From positions 62,001 to 126,000 of the forward strand of contig NZ_JAAUWV010000005.1 of the NCBI RefSeq assembly GCF_014694405.1: a stretch of DNA of 64,000 nt, in the 5' to 3' direction. Every line of letters starts with the position of its first letter. Within the stretch, counting starts at the first letter, position 1. The notes below the pieces were generated by a model that saw only the letters and a list, made by a program, of their open reading frames with translations, was not told the origin of the DNA and made no database searches. Shown here piece by piece: positions 7,682 to 16,936 of the stretch. Both the position numbers and the translations under genes were made by a program. Source of the DNA: Pseudoalteromonas sp. S16_S37 (GTDB taxonomy: Bacteria > Pseudomonadota > Gammaproteobacteria > Enterobacterales > Alteromonadaceae).

Positions 7682-10000
7682 TTAGAAGAAACGAACTTTG
7701 AACTCGGCACCAATGTAGCGCTCTTCATTCAACATACCGGTTAGGTTGTTGAAATCAACACCACCAATAACCACTTGCTCATCAAATAGGTTACGAACAA
7801 ATGCAGAGACTTCATATTCATTGTCACCCGACGTCCACATGTAACCTGAGCGTAAGCCAGCTTCAAATAACGCATCGCCTTTAAACTCAACCGCTTTGTA
7901 TAAGAAGAAATCAATTTCACTGCGGTACGAAACGTCTGCGTAAACAAAGAAGTCACCACCTTGCACTTCGGTTGTATAACGAAGCGTTGCGTTAGCAATC
8001 CACTCAGGAGCATGCGGTAAACTGTTACCATCGATGTTAGCTATTTCGTCAAAGCCATCTCCGTCAGCTGCAAATGGATTTGCCACTTGGCGGTAAGGAT
8101 CTGTGATTGTACACGCAGATCCACATGCACCCACTTCCAATCCAGGTGAGTCAAGTTCAGTGTGGTTATAGCTTAAGTTTGCTGTCGCATTTAGCTCATC
8201 AGTAAGTACCCACTCTGTATCCAATTCAAAACCGTAGCCAGTTGTTTTGTCGGCATTGATCAAGCGATTGAAGTTTGCACCACCACCAACAGCTGTTAGT
8301 TGCTGATCATTCATTTGATAGTAGAATACTGTCGCATTTACACGGCCTTGACCGTTTAATACATCCGATTTAATACCCGCTTCAATTGAGTTGATAGTCT
8401 CAGAATCTGCAACTGTCACTACATCACCAAATAGGATACGACCTTGAACACTTGGAGCTCTAAAACCATTCGCAATACGCGCAAAAAGGTTAATATCATC
8501 ACTGTACTTGTATGCAGCGCTAATATCCCAGCTTACGTGGCTATCACTTGGGTTGGCGGTTTTTTCTAACGTATCAGACGCACCAATAGGGCTCTTAGTA
8601 CGCTTTGCTGAGAACTCTTTATCATCATCTGAATAACGAAGGCCCGCTGTAATTTTAAGGTCATCTGTTACAGTGAAATCAAATGAACCGAACACAGCCC
8701 AAGCTGAGGTATCTTGATTTTGTACTGCGTAACCATTTTGTAGGCCGTAGTTATTAGCCGCTGCGTCGTAACTTAATGTATCGTAAGAGAAGCTTTCAAT
8801 TGTTAAATCTTCTTCAAACAAGAACACACCAATTTGATAATTGAAGTCCCCAGAGAAGTTGCTTGATAAGCGCAGCTCTTGTGTGTATTGGTCATGATCA
8901 GGAATAGCATCCGCTGTTTCTGATGGGAACGGAATGGTACCTGGGCCTTGGAAGCCGATAAACGCAGCGCCGTAGCCACCATCAACATCTGCGCGAGAGT
9001 AAATTTCTGCACTTTCCCAAGCAGTAATAGAGGTAACAGTGTGCTCTGCTAAATCCCACTCTAACTTAAGGTTTAGACCTTGAGAGTCAACCTGCTGAGT
9101 AGAGCGAGAAGCGGCATCATGATAAACAACATCGTTATCGTAAATCGGGTTGATATTGTTTGTGCCTTTTTCGATTAAATTGGCGCGAAATGCAATTGGA
9201 CGGCCATCTAAATCACGTACATGGTAATTTAAAAGACCTGTAAAATCCTCGCCTTCGTACAAGAACTGAAGACGTGCCGCTTTTTCATCATAGCCACCTA
9301 GTGAATCCTTCTTTTCAAAACCAGGTGCTTTAACATCAATGTAATCTTCTTTATCTTGCCAAAGTACAGAAACACGTGCAGATAAGCGGTCTGTTAAACC
9401 AGTACCCGCAGCACCTTCAAAGTCAACGGCGCCTTTGCTACCGTAAGAAACTGCACCGTAAGCATCAAACGACTGACTTGGCTTAACTGAGTCAAATTTC
9501 ACAAGACCCGCTGGTGTATTACGGCCAAACAACGTGCCTTGTGGACCACGAAGTACCTCAATACGTGCAATGTCAAATACAGGGAAACCTTTTAGAATAG
9601 GGTTTTCTTGCACAACTTCGTCAACCACCAGTGATACAGGCTGAGATGCATTTAAATCGAAATCTGTGTTGCCAAGTCCACGAACATAAAAGCGTGGGAA
9701 TGTACGGCCAAAAGAAGACTCTACAGATAAGCTAGGAATTTTCGCATTCATAAAGCGAATATCCATACCCGCAGAGCTATATGCATCAAGATTGTCACCT
9801 TGCAGCGCAGATACACTTACCGGAACTTCCTGTGCATTTTCAACACGTTTACGTGCAGTGATCTGGATCACTTCAAGTTGGTTGCTTTTCGCATCAAGGG
9901 TTGGTTCAGCAGCGAGAGTAGAAAATGAAGTACCTGCTACAGCAGAGAACAACGTTGCATTGATTAATGTAGCTAACGTAGATCTTTTCATTGCTTTCAT
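7682..10000 (-). CDS. TonB-dependent outer-membrane receptor
   Basis: Outer-membrane beta-barrel importer energised by TonB, 772 residues. A signal peptide covers about residues 1-30 (MKAMKRST, hydrophobic core, TLAAE). It is followed by a TonB-box-like EVIQITARK, the plug domain (ENAQEVPVSVS, then RGPQGTLFGRNTPAGLVKF) and a 22-strand-type barrel. It ends in aromatic FKVRFF, as barrel proteins do for BAM insertion. The plug and barrel wording is like the siderophore/unknown-substrate group of marine proteobacteria; the substrate is not predictable. A longer frame to 10132 lacks a signal peptide at its start, so the ATG at 10000 (or 9991) is preferred. No Fur box or SusD-like partner is seen. 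The upstream leader has strong symmetry (see 10056, 10113, 10284). Confidence 0.93.
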   Translation of the reverse strand: MKAMKRSTLATLINATLFSAVAGTSFSTLAAEPTLDAKSNQLEVIQITARKRVENAQEVPVSVSALQGDNLDAYSSAGMDIRFMNAKIPSLSVESSFGRTFPRFYVRGLGNTDFDLNASQPVSLVVDEVVQENPILKGFPVFDIARIEVLRGPQGTLFGRNTPAGLVKFDSVKPSQSFDAYGAVSYGSKGAVDFEGAAGTGLTDRLSARVSVLWQDKEDYIDVKAPGFEKKDSLGGYDEKAARLQFLYEGEDFTGLLNYHVRDLDGRPIAFRANLIEKGTNNINPIYDNDVVYHDAASRSTQQVDSQGLNLKLEWDLAEHTVTSITAWESAEIYSRADVDGGYGAAFIGFQGPGTIPFPSETADAIPDHDQYTQELRLSSNFSGDFNYQIGVFLFEEDLTIESFSYDTLSYDAAANNYGLQNGYAVQNQDTSAWAVFGSFDFTVTDDLKITAGLRYSDDDKEFSAKRTKSPIGASDTLEKTANPSDSHVSWDISAAYKYSDDINLFARIANGFRAPSVQGRILFGDVVTVADSETINSIEAGIKSDVLNGQGRVNATVFYYQMNDQQLTAVGGGANFNRLINADKTTGYGFELDTEWVLTDELNATANLSYNHTELDSPGLEVGACGSACTITDPYRQVANPFAADGDGFDEIANIDGNSLPHAPEWIANATLRYTTEVQGGDFFVYADVSYRSEIDFFLYKAVEFKGDALFEAGLRSGYMWTSGDNEYEVSAFVRNLFDEQVVIGGVDFNNLTGMLNEERYIGAEFKVRFF

Positions 10001-10055
10001 GTTGGGATTTAACCTTTTATGTGCACTCTTTTTGTTCAACGGTAGTATGGTCGCC

Positions 10056-10075
10056 GTATCACGTTGGCGTGGTAC
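10056..10075 (-). promoter_or_regulatory. Hairpin in the TonB receptor leader
   Basis: GTATCACG / CGTGGTAC around a four-base loop, one G-T wobble in an eight-base-pair stem, 56 bases before the receptor start. It would form in the mRNA leader if transcription starts further upstream. Function unknown. Confidence 0.4.
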
Positions 10076-10112
10076 GTTCAATTTTTCGCGTTTGGATTTT
10101 ATTTTACGCGGA

Positions 10113-10147
10113 CCTTGCAACCGAGAGTGCAAAGCGAACCTGCAAGG
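10113..10147. repeat. Inverted repeat CCTTGCA...TGCAAGG in the receptor leader
   Basis: Seven-base arms separated by 21 bases; a third related half-site (TGCAAAG) lies in the loop. Could be an operator cluster or an mRNA structure. Not assigned to a known regulator. Confidence 0.4.
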
Positions 10148-10283
10148 CTGAACGTGACGCCCACATTATAGCAGCAAATTAAAATATTACTGCCAAGCCA
10201 ACAACAAAAAATAGTATTTTTTGAATTTTTAGCAACAAGAAGCCAGACGTTTACAGCTTTTAGCAACAAAAAAAGCAACCAGT

Positions 10284-10299
10284 AAGGACATATGTCCTT
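10284..10299. promoter_or_regulatory. Perfect 16-bp palindrome, candidate operator
   Basis: AAGGACATATGTCCTT is fully self-complementary. It lies between the divergently spaced receptor leader and the 3' end of sixA, about 285 bases upstream of the receptor start. Both neighbours are on the minus strand, so if it is an operator it belongs to the receptor gene. The regulator is unknown. Confidence 0.45.
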
Positions 10300-10411
10300 G
10301 CAACACCCCACCCATCAATGATTTCAATGACATAACCGTTCCTACCTTTGAAACCTAACTGTTAATAATTTAGAGACACAGTAAAAATTCAGTAAGCCAG
10401 AACAAAAACAG

Positions 10412-10879
10412 CTACAGAGAAGGAGAATTCATACTCTTAAAAGTCCCCTTTTGCGCTACTTCGTCATATTCTATGACAGCAACAGCTGCGGTGTTAAAGA
10501 TAGGCAAGTGCTCTGGACACAGTTGCTCCACCAAATAGCTCACTATTGGCATATGAGCAACGATAAGCCATACATTTAACTCTGTATTTAGGCTGATCAA
10601 GGTTTCAAGATAATCTATCGCAAATGCTGCGTTACCTGTAGGGACGATATCTTTGCATATTTCAACGTAGGTCACATCATTGATAGCCAGCACTTGCTGC
10701 GCCGTTTGCTGCGCTCTGGTGTATGGACTAACCAACAACGCTTGCGGTCTATAATGCCCCTTTAACCACCATGCCATCTCTTTTGCCTGGTTTACACCTC
10801 GGTCAGTCAGTGGTCGCGATTCATCATTTACCTTCACTGGTGCAGCTTCGCCATGACGCATAATTAGAATAGTTTTCAT
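10412..10879 (-). CDS. sixA: Phosphohistidine phosphatase SixA
   Basis: Small cytoplasmic histidine-phosphatase-superfamily enzyme, 155 residues, close to E. coli SixA (161). It removes phosphate from phosphohistidine; in E. coli it acts on the nitrogen PTS protein NPr. The catalytic RHG (residues 8-10, LIMRHGEA) opens the protein, LTDRG and SPYTRAQQTA form the phosphate pocket, and the second histidine is in VAHMPIV. Divergent from the M16 peptidase gene, with 167 bases between them. No partner PTS gene is in the window. Confidence 0.92.
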   Translation of the reverse strand: MKTILIMRHGEAAPVKVNDESRPLTDRGVNQAKEMAWWLKGHYRPQALLVSPYTRAQQTAQQVLAINDVTYVEICKDIVPTGNAAFAIDYLETLISLNTELNVWLIVAHMPIVSYLVEQLCPEHLPIFNTAAVAVIEYDEVAQKGTFKSMNSPSL

Positions 10880-11046
10880 CGCACTCTCGAATATTCTTGT
10901 TAAATTTGCCAGATAACCAGTAGCTAATTACCGTGTTTGTTCGCTATATTAAAACAAACGACTCTTAAACCTAAAGTAAAGTGACACCATATAAATAGTT
11001 CACTTATCGTCTCTTTGCTCACATTTTCTATATCGGCGGCAACAAT

Positions 11047-13719
11047 TTGAAAGTTAGTAATAATGATAATCGCACATATCACCAGCTCAAACTCGACAAT
11101 GGTCTACAAGTTTTACTAGTCAGTGATTATTCGAGCGATAAATCAGCCGCAGCTCTCACTGTTAACGCTGGCCACTTCGACGATCCTATCGCTCGGCAAG
11201 GCATGGCGCATTTTCTAGAACATATGTTATTTTTGGGTACTAAGCAACACCCACAGCCAGGTCATTTTTCACAATTTATCAGTCAATCTGGTGGGCAAAG
11301 CAACGCTTGGACTGGCACTGAGCATAGTTGCTACTTTTTTGACTGTGCTCAACAACAATTTTTTAGTGCGCTGGCGTTGTTTGCAGAGTTTTTTATTGAC
11401 CCTCTATTAGATGTTTCACAAACCGAAAATGAGCGAAATGCCATCGATGCCGAATTCAAAATGAAGATAAAAGATGACGGCAGACGGATTTATCAAGTTC
11501 ATAAAGAAACAGTCAACCCCTTGCATCCGTTTTCCAAGTTTTCGGTGGGCAACCGAGAAACATTAGAAAACCGCGAAGTATGTATAGCCCAAGAAGTAAG
11601 AGACTTTTTTGAAAAGCAGTATCAAGCACAATGGATGACGCTCGTTTTAGCTGGCCCCCACTCCTTAGTAGAGTTAGAAACGCAAGCACGAGAGTTATTT
11701 AGTGCTATTAAAGGGTCGAAAACTCCCAAAGCGCCTATTCAAGTTCAGCTCTATAGAGACCAAGACTTAGGGTTATTGCTACATATCGCCCCAAGAAAGC
11801 ACATGCAAAAGCTCATTGTCAGCTTCGCTATGGATGGTATCGACAACTTATATAAACATAAATGTGCCAGCTTTCTAGCACACCTGCTCGGTTACGAAGG
11901 AGAAGGCTCCCTTTATTCTATTTTAAAGGAGCAAGGGTGGATCAATGCACTATCTGCAGGTGGTGGGATAAGTGGCAGTAATTTTAAAGACTTTAACATC
12001 AGTTTTGCACTAACTGATGAAGGCATTGATTACTATGAAGATATTGTTGAGATGCTGTTTGAATATATCGCATTAATTAAGTCAAACACAGCCTCTCTGC
12101 CTCGGCTATATAAAGATAAAAAAACTTTACTGGATATCGCATTTAACAACCAAGAGCCAAGCCGCTTACTAGAGTCGGTTAGCACCATTAGCGTCAATAT
12201 GCACCACTATGAAAGTGACGATTACTTGTATGGTGACTATATAATGCAAGGCTTTGATGAAACCTTGCATACTCGACTGTGTGGCTATTTAACTCCCAAA
12301 AATATGCGTATTGTCCTGATCCATCCTGATGTCAATGCACAACTAAAAGCGAAGTGGTATCACACGCCTTATCAAGTTGAACGACTGAGCAGCGAATGGC
12401 TAAATGCTTTGGATAACATTGATACCCCACTGCCAGAGATGCAATTACCTAAGGTCAATCCCTACCTCCAAGTTGAAAACGAACTATATGAAGTTACACA
12501 ACAAAGCCAAATCCCAGACTTGCTTAAAGATAAGCCGGGGTTTGCTTTTTGGTTTAAACAAGACGCCACCTTTCGCGTCACCAAAGGTCACTTCTACATA
12601 GAAATTGATTCTTTGCTGAGCATTAAAAATACCAAACATATGGCACTGACTCGCTTATTTGCTGATTTATTAATGGACAGCATGGCAGAACAGTATTACC
12701 CAGCTGAACTTGCAGGACTTAACTACCATATAAACTCGCACCAAGGCGGACTCACCTTACACACAGCAGGGCTCTCAGGAAACCAAATAACCTTAGCTTT
12801 GCAACTACTTGAGCATATGCTAAACGCAGTGATCAGTGCGCCTCGTTTTGCAGAGTACAAAAAACAACTTATTAGGCACTGGAAAAACCATAACCACAAT
12901 AAGCCAGTAAGTGAGCTTTTCAGCGTACTGGGTGCCAAACTGATGCCTTGGAATCCCGAACCAATTGCTTTAGCTAAAGCAATTAAAAACATTAGTTTCA
13001 ATGAGTTTTGCCAGTTCAGGAGTCAATTTTTTGATTCTGTTCATATCAAAGCTTTTTTACATGGTAACTGGCAACAAGAGCACGCGCACAGCATGCAAAA
13101 AAAGCTGCGCAAACTGTTTGCTAAAAGTGAAATACTAGAAGACTTAAAACGGCCACTGATTGTATTGGATAGCTATCAAGAGCATCACATCGAAAAAGCT
13201 AACTGCGACCATGCCTTGGTATACTATATTCAAGCACAAACAGAAGATGTCTTCGAAAAAGTAGCACTGATGACCCTCAACCAGCTCGTTAGTCATCAAT
13301 ATTTTGAAACACTACGTACACAGCAACAGTTAGGTTATTTGGTAGGTGCAGGGTACGCGCCTTTCAATACCAGAGCCGGTGTTGCATTTTATATCCAATC
13401 ACCCGATGTGGACGCTGAGCAGCTTCAAAAAAAGCATGATTTGTTTATCTGTGAGTTCATAGCGCAGCTTGACTCTCTTGATGATGAAGCTTGGCGTGAC
13501 ACCAAACGAGCACTGCGATTGCAAATCGCAGAAAAAGATAAAAACTTAAGGTTACGTGCACAGCGGTTTTGGATAGCAATAACCAATGATGACCATCAAT
13601 TTAACATGCAAAAAAGGCTGGTTAAGCAACTCGATACCTTGCAAAAAGAGCAACTCATAAGTTATGTAAACAAGGTGTTTTCGCCTTCCCATCCTAAAAT
13701 TGCGCTACGTTGTAACTAA
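11047..13719 (+). CDS. M16 family zinc metalloprotease (insulysin / protease III type)
   Basis: Large M16A pitrilysin-type peptidase, 890 residues, near the length of E. coli PtrA (962). The inverted zinc motif HFLEH (H55, E58, H59) is in GMAHFLEHMLFLGT, and the third ligand glutamate is in the ENERNAIDAEF helix. Two catalytic-like halves and two inactive halves follow, including the GYEGEGSLYSILKEQGW and LRTQQQLGYLVGAGY blocks. The frame starts with TTG at 11047; no ATG lies between the upstream stop and the conserved start of homology, and no clear signal peptide is seen, unlike PtrA. It may therefore be cytoplasmic, or the start is mis-set. It would degrade medium-size peptides. Confidence 0.9.
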   Translation: MKVSNNDNRTYHQLKLDNGLQVLLVSDYSSDKSAAALTVNAGHFDDPIARQGMAHFLEHMLFLGTKQHPQPGHFSQFISQSGGQSNAWTGTEHSCYFFDCAQQQFFSALALFAEFFIDPLLDVSQTENERNAIDAEFKMKIKDDGRRIYQVHKETVNPLHPFSKFSVGNRETLENREVCIAQEVRDFFEKQYQAQWMTLVLAGPHSLVELETQARELFSAIKGSKTPKAPIQVQLYRDQDLGLLLHIAPRKHMQKLIVSFAMDGIDNLYKHKCASFLAHLLGYEGEGSLYSILKEQGWINALSAGGGISGSNFKDFNISFALTDEGIDYYEDIVEMLFEYIALIKSNTASLPRLYKDKKTLLDIAFNNQEPSRLLESVSTISVNMHHYESDDYLYGDYIMQGFDETLHTRLCGYLTPKNMRIVLIHPDVNAQLKAKWYHTPYQVERLSSEWLNALDNIDTPLPEMQLPKVNPYLQVENELYEVTQQSQIPDLLKDKPGFAFWFKQDATFRVTKGHFYIEIDSLLSIKNTKHMALTRLFADLLMDSMAEQYYPAELAGLNYHINSHQGGLTLHTAGLSGNQITLALQLLEHMLNAVISAPRFAEYKKQLIRHWKNHNHNKPVSELFSVLGAKLMPWNPEPIALAKAIKNISFNEFCQFRSQFFDSVHIKAFLHGNWQQEHAHSMQKKLRKLFAKSEILEDLKRPLIVLDSYQEHHIEKANCDHALVYYIQAQTEDVFEKVALMTLNQLVSHQYFETLRTQQQLGYLVGAGYAPFNTRAGVAFYIQSPDVDAEQLQKKHDLFICEFIAQLDSLDDEAWRDTKRALRLQIAEKDKNLRLRAQRFWIAITNDDHQFNMQKRLVKQLDTLQKEQLISYVNKVFSPSHPKIALRCN

Positions 13720-13932
13720 AGGTGAATTGGCTTGCCGTACACATACAGCACCAGTGAAATCTGAATTTATCTATCAAAATAGCGATAGAAAGCAACACCC
13801 TGTTTGAAAATTGCAAAAATATCAATCAAATATCAATTTGGGGACCTAAAAAAGACACAAATATAATAAATCCCTTTGACTCACTCTCTCGCTTCATTTA
13901 GATTAGGGCGTGCGAAAAAGAGTTGTGCATCT

Positions 13933-16185
13933 ATGATAAAACAAACAATAAAAGCAATAATCATCATGATGCTGTTGAACTCAGTGCTTAGCGCCCCCTC
14001 ATTAGCACTTAACCTTAATCAACAGCTACATCACCTAGAACCACTCTGGGCGGGGATCTGTGTAACTTTTATCTTCCTCTCTATTTATTTACTTTACAGC
14101 AATAGAAAACTTAAACGTGCGCAAACCGCATTACAACAGTCTGAACAAAGACTAAAAAGCACGGTAGAAGGAAGCGGCGACACACTATGGGATTGGAATA
14201 TTGCAACTGGTGAAGTAGTGCGGATCAACGATAAGTATATGATGCACAAAAGTGGCAAAAATCACTTTATTCCTAATGCACACCGAATTCACCCTCAGGA
14301 CTTAGCGCTCGTTGATAAATTACTGAAACAGCACTTCGCTGAAAAAACAGCTTTTTTTGAGGCCAGCTATCGACTCAAAGACAATTTAGATCAGTATCAC
14401 TGGGTGCTTGATAGAGGCAAGATAATTGAAAAGGACAGTAACTTAAATCCAATAAGAATGACGGGAACTGTTCGCGACATTAGTCACTTGAAAAGTACCG
14501 AAGAACGCTTAAATCTATTTGCTAAGTGTGTCGAATCCCTCACTGATGCTATTGCTATTTACGACCATCACTTTCGTCTTGTGGACTTAAATCCCAGTTA
14601 CTTAGTGTTATTTGGTGGCAATAGAAGCCAATACATTGGCAAAGCGTTTAGCTTACCAGGCTATGACGAGCGTTATATTAATCAAGTCAAAACAAGTCTT
14701 AAAGAAACTGATCACTGGCAAGAAGAGCTTCGACTTCGCAATCACAAAGACGTTCTACTACCAATTGAAGTCACAATAGACGAAATAAAAAACTCTCATG
14801 GTCAAATAACCAACTATGTCGTTGTTTATTCAGATTTAACGGAGCGAAAAAAGGCCGAGTCGCAATTACATAACTTATCAAACCGAGATAGAACAACCGG
14901 CCTGCCCAATCGAAATTTATTTTTTACCAATTTAAAGAAACTTGCGTGCCAAGACACCCATCACGCGCTGTTGGTATTCGACTTAGACAACTTCAAGAAA
15001 ATTAATGACTCCCTAGGACACCAACTCGGAGACAGTCTGTTGGCGAAGCTGGCCATGCGACTAAATAAATTAGTACGACAAAAAGACACGCTATACCGCC
15101 TTGGCGGAGACGAGTTTGCGTTAGTGATGTCTGGCACCAACGACATTCATACCATTACTCGTACTGCGAAACAGTTTCTTGCGGCTATCGCAACCCCCTT
15201 TAAAATGGCTAATCATGAGCTAGTAATAACGTCATCCGTAGGCATTGTACTGTTTCCAGAAGATGGTTCTACTCCTGAAATATTGCTAAAAAATGCAGAT
15301 ACAGCGATGTATCACGCCAAGCAAAAAGGTAACCACTACTTGTTCTTCAATGATTCAATGAACGCACAAGCGGTTAAAAGATTACAAATTGAGAACTTAA
15401 TGCGCTTTGGTCTCAAAGAAGACCATTTTGTTGTATATTACCAACCAAAAATGGATATAAAGACAGGTCGCTTAGTTGGCATGGAGGCATTAGTACGCTT
15501 TATAACACCTAAAAAAGGTATCATTAGTCCTGGTGTCTTTATTCCAATTGCTGAAGAAACAGGACAGATCATTGAAATCGGTGAGGTTGTTTTAGATAAA
15601 GCATGTAAAGATGTAAAACGTTGGATTGATCAAGACCTGTTTGATGGCCGTGTGGCGGTAAATTTGTCAGCTAAACAATTTAGCCTACCAGACTTAACGA
15701 CTAGAATTGATATTATCTTGCAAAAAAATCAGCTTCCTTCTTATTTCCTTGAGTTAGAAATCACGGAAGGAACCATAATGGATGATCCCAAAGAAGCAAT
15801 TTCAATCATGCGCTCTCTCAGCGCTCGTGGAATACATCTGGCCATCGATGACTTTGGTACTGGATATTCCTCACTCGCCTACTTAAAACAATTTCCTCTT
15901 AACACGCTAAAGGTAGACAAAGCGTTCGTAGATGACATGGTTTCTGAACGAGGTAGAAATATGGTCGACTCTATTGTGACCATTGCGCATAACTTAGATC
16001 TACATGTGGTGGCTGAGGGCGTAGAAAAAGCAGAACAGTTAGCAGCACTAGAACAGTTGAACTGTCAAACTATTCAAGGGTATTTTTACTCTAAACCACT
16101 GTCTGCCAGCGAATTTACTGCTTTCCTAAAAGCACAGAAACAGCGCGAAAACAATAACCACCCGCATTTGAAAGTCGTTAACTAG
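13933..16185 (+). CDS. Membrane PAS-PAS-GGDEF-EAL cyclic di-GMP protein
   Basis: Predicted cyclic di-GMP turnover protein of 750 residues. Residues 1-25 look like a signal peptide or first membrane anchor and a second hydrophobic segment follows at about 38-57. Two PAS/PAC sensor modules (about 70-190 and 200-310) precede a GGDEF domain with an intact GGDEF motif at 391-395 and an EAL domain with EAL at 518-520. The EAL domain keeps EITEG, DDFGTGYSSL, KVDKAFV and AEGVE, so phosphodiesterase activity is likely; the intact GGDEF could synthesise or only bind nucleotide. The ATG at 13933 is preferred over a TTG at 13876. Stand-alone gene. Confidence 0.93.
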   Translation: MIKQTIKAIIIMMLLNSVLSAPSLALNLNQQLHHLEPLWAGICVTFIFLSIYLLYSNRKLKRAQTALQQSEQRLKSTVEGSGDTLWDWNIATGEVVRINDKYMMHKSGKNHFIPNAHRIHPQDLALVDKLLKQHFAEKTAFFEASYRLKDNLDQYHWVLDRGKIIEKDSNLNPIRMTGTVRDISHLKSTEERLNLFAKCVESLTDAIAIYDHHFRLVDLNPSYLVLFGGNRSQYIGKAFSLPGYDERYINQVKTSLKETDHWQEELRLRNHKDVLLPIEVTIDEIKNSHGQITNYVVVYSDLTERKKAESQLHNLSNRDRTTGLPNRNLFFTNLKKLACQDTHHALLVFDLDNFKKINDSLGHQLGDSLLAKLAMRLNKLVRQKDTLYRLGGDEFALVMSGTNDIHTITRTAKQFLAAIATPFKMANHELVITSSVGIVLFPEDGSTPEILLKNADTAMYHAKQKGNHYLFFNDSMNAQAVKRLQIENLMRFGLKEDHFVVYYQPKMDIKTGRLVGMEALVRFITPKKGIISPGVFIPIAEETGQIIEIGEVVLDKACKDVKRWIDQDLFDGRVAVNLSAKQFSLPDLTTRIDIILQKNQLPSYFLELEITEGTIMDDPKEAISIMRSLSARGIHLAIDDFGTGYSSLAYLKQFPLNTLKVDKAFVDDMVSERGRNMVDSIVTIAHNLDLHVVAEGVEKAEQLAALEQLNCQTIQGYFYSKPLSASEFTAFLKAQKQRENNNHPHLKVVN

Positions 16186-16187
16186 TG

Positions 16188-16382
16188 CTACGCTCTCCAA
16201 ACACAATACTTTGTCACTTGGCTGCGCAGCCAAGCTCTGCGATGATGTACGTTAAATAAATACCAAGCGCCGGGGCCACACATAAGGCCAGCAAACACCC
16301 AACGTTTAATCGGCATCCCTTTACGAACAGCTTCCACATAGAGAATCACAGCACCTAACAACGACAACAAAAACCACATCAT
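16188..16382 (-). CDS. Small membrane protein of unknown function
   Basis: A 64-residue frame with two hydrophobic stretches (residues 2-18 and 28-43) joined by a basic loop KGMPIKRW, then a basic tail HHRRAWLRSQVTKY. The layout fits a small inner-membrane protein with two helices. It starts with ATGATG and lacks a strong ribosome-binding site. The stop is 3 bases from the convergent GGDEF/EAL gene stop. I do not recognise a family; the clean end-to-end packing against its neighbour supports it being real. Confidence 0.5.
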   Translation of the reverse strand: MMWFLLSLLGAVILYVEAVRKGMPIKRWVFAGLMCGPGAWYLFNVHHRRAWLRSQVTKYCVWRA

Positions 16383-16936
16383 AATTCACGCAAACCTAGG
16401 GCAATATTGAAAGGTTGCGGATCATATCAAAAAGGGTGTTTTTTGTACAACCAAACATTAATTGTTGCAAAATATTGCATTATTTAATTTAATAGCACCA
16501 CAAATCAGTGTTTGATAAGTAAAAAAATTCATACTTATTTGATACTCGCTTGATTATTAAATAATTTATTTAATTGTTGTCTACACTGTGTTGTAAATTG
16601 AAACTACGAGGTATGGTTTTTTCTTAGCAGACTGTTTTTTTGCATTAATCAACGTTGTCTGCGTTGATGTGATGCATCATAAAACAAGCTCCGTAATGTT
16701 CATATTTAAGAACACATGGAGCGATACGTATCATTAGGACTTTGTACTCTAAAACAAACAAATTGAACTTATCTAAGCTTGATGACCTGTTTTAGGTAAA
16801 CACTTTGCTTAAAAGTGAGAGTTAGGATGCACTTAAGCTGTGCATTTAAAGCTCGGTGATTATAGTATTTTTACAATAGCTGCTAAAATTAAATCATGTT
16901 GTTTTAAATTATTTAGTTACGTCAAGGATACGATCA
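16383..16936. other. AT-rich intergenic region with hairpins
   Basis: 554 bases without a supported gene, strongly AT-rich compared with its flanks. It contains an imperfect hairpin at 16688-16722 (GCTCC/GGAGC and TGTTC/GAACA arms) and GCAGAC...GTCTGC arms around 16626-16661. It should hold promoters for yjbR and perhaps the small membrane gene. An untranslated RNA is possible but not shown. Confidence 0.5.
16688..16722. repeat. Imperfect inverted repeat upstream of yjbR
   Basis: Arms GCTCC + TGTTC and GAACA + GGAGC, with a small internal loop (GTAA against CAT) and an eight-base AT loop. It could fold in RNA or be a protein site. Confidence 0.4.

Larger units (their letters stand above)
10001..10411. 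other. Intergenic region and leader of the TonB receptor
   Basis: About 410 bases between the receptor start and the sixA stop, without a convincing gene. It contains three symmetric elements: a short hairpin (10056-10075), a 7-bp inverted repeat with 21-base loop (10113-10147) and a perfect 16-bp palindrome (10284-10299). A 70-codon frame on the minus strand here is cysteine-rich and unlike a real protein. Confidence 0.6.

Noticed and set aside
9792..10182. Two overlapping plus-strand frames across the TonB receptor start
   Set aside because: Antisense to the signal peptide and plug of the receptor and its leader; no family features.
10099..10311. 70-codon minus-strand frame in the TonB receptor leader
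   Set aside because: Rich in Cys, Trp and Leu with no plausible start signal; explained better as leader DNA.
10001..10411. Cobalamin or TPP riboswitch before the TonB receptor
   Set aside because: I could not find the conserved cores of either class; only unexplained hairpins remain.
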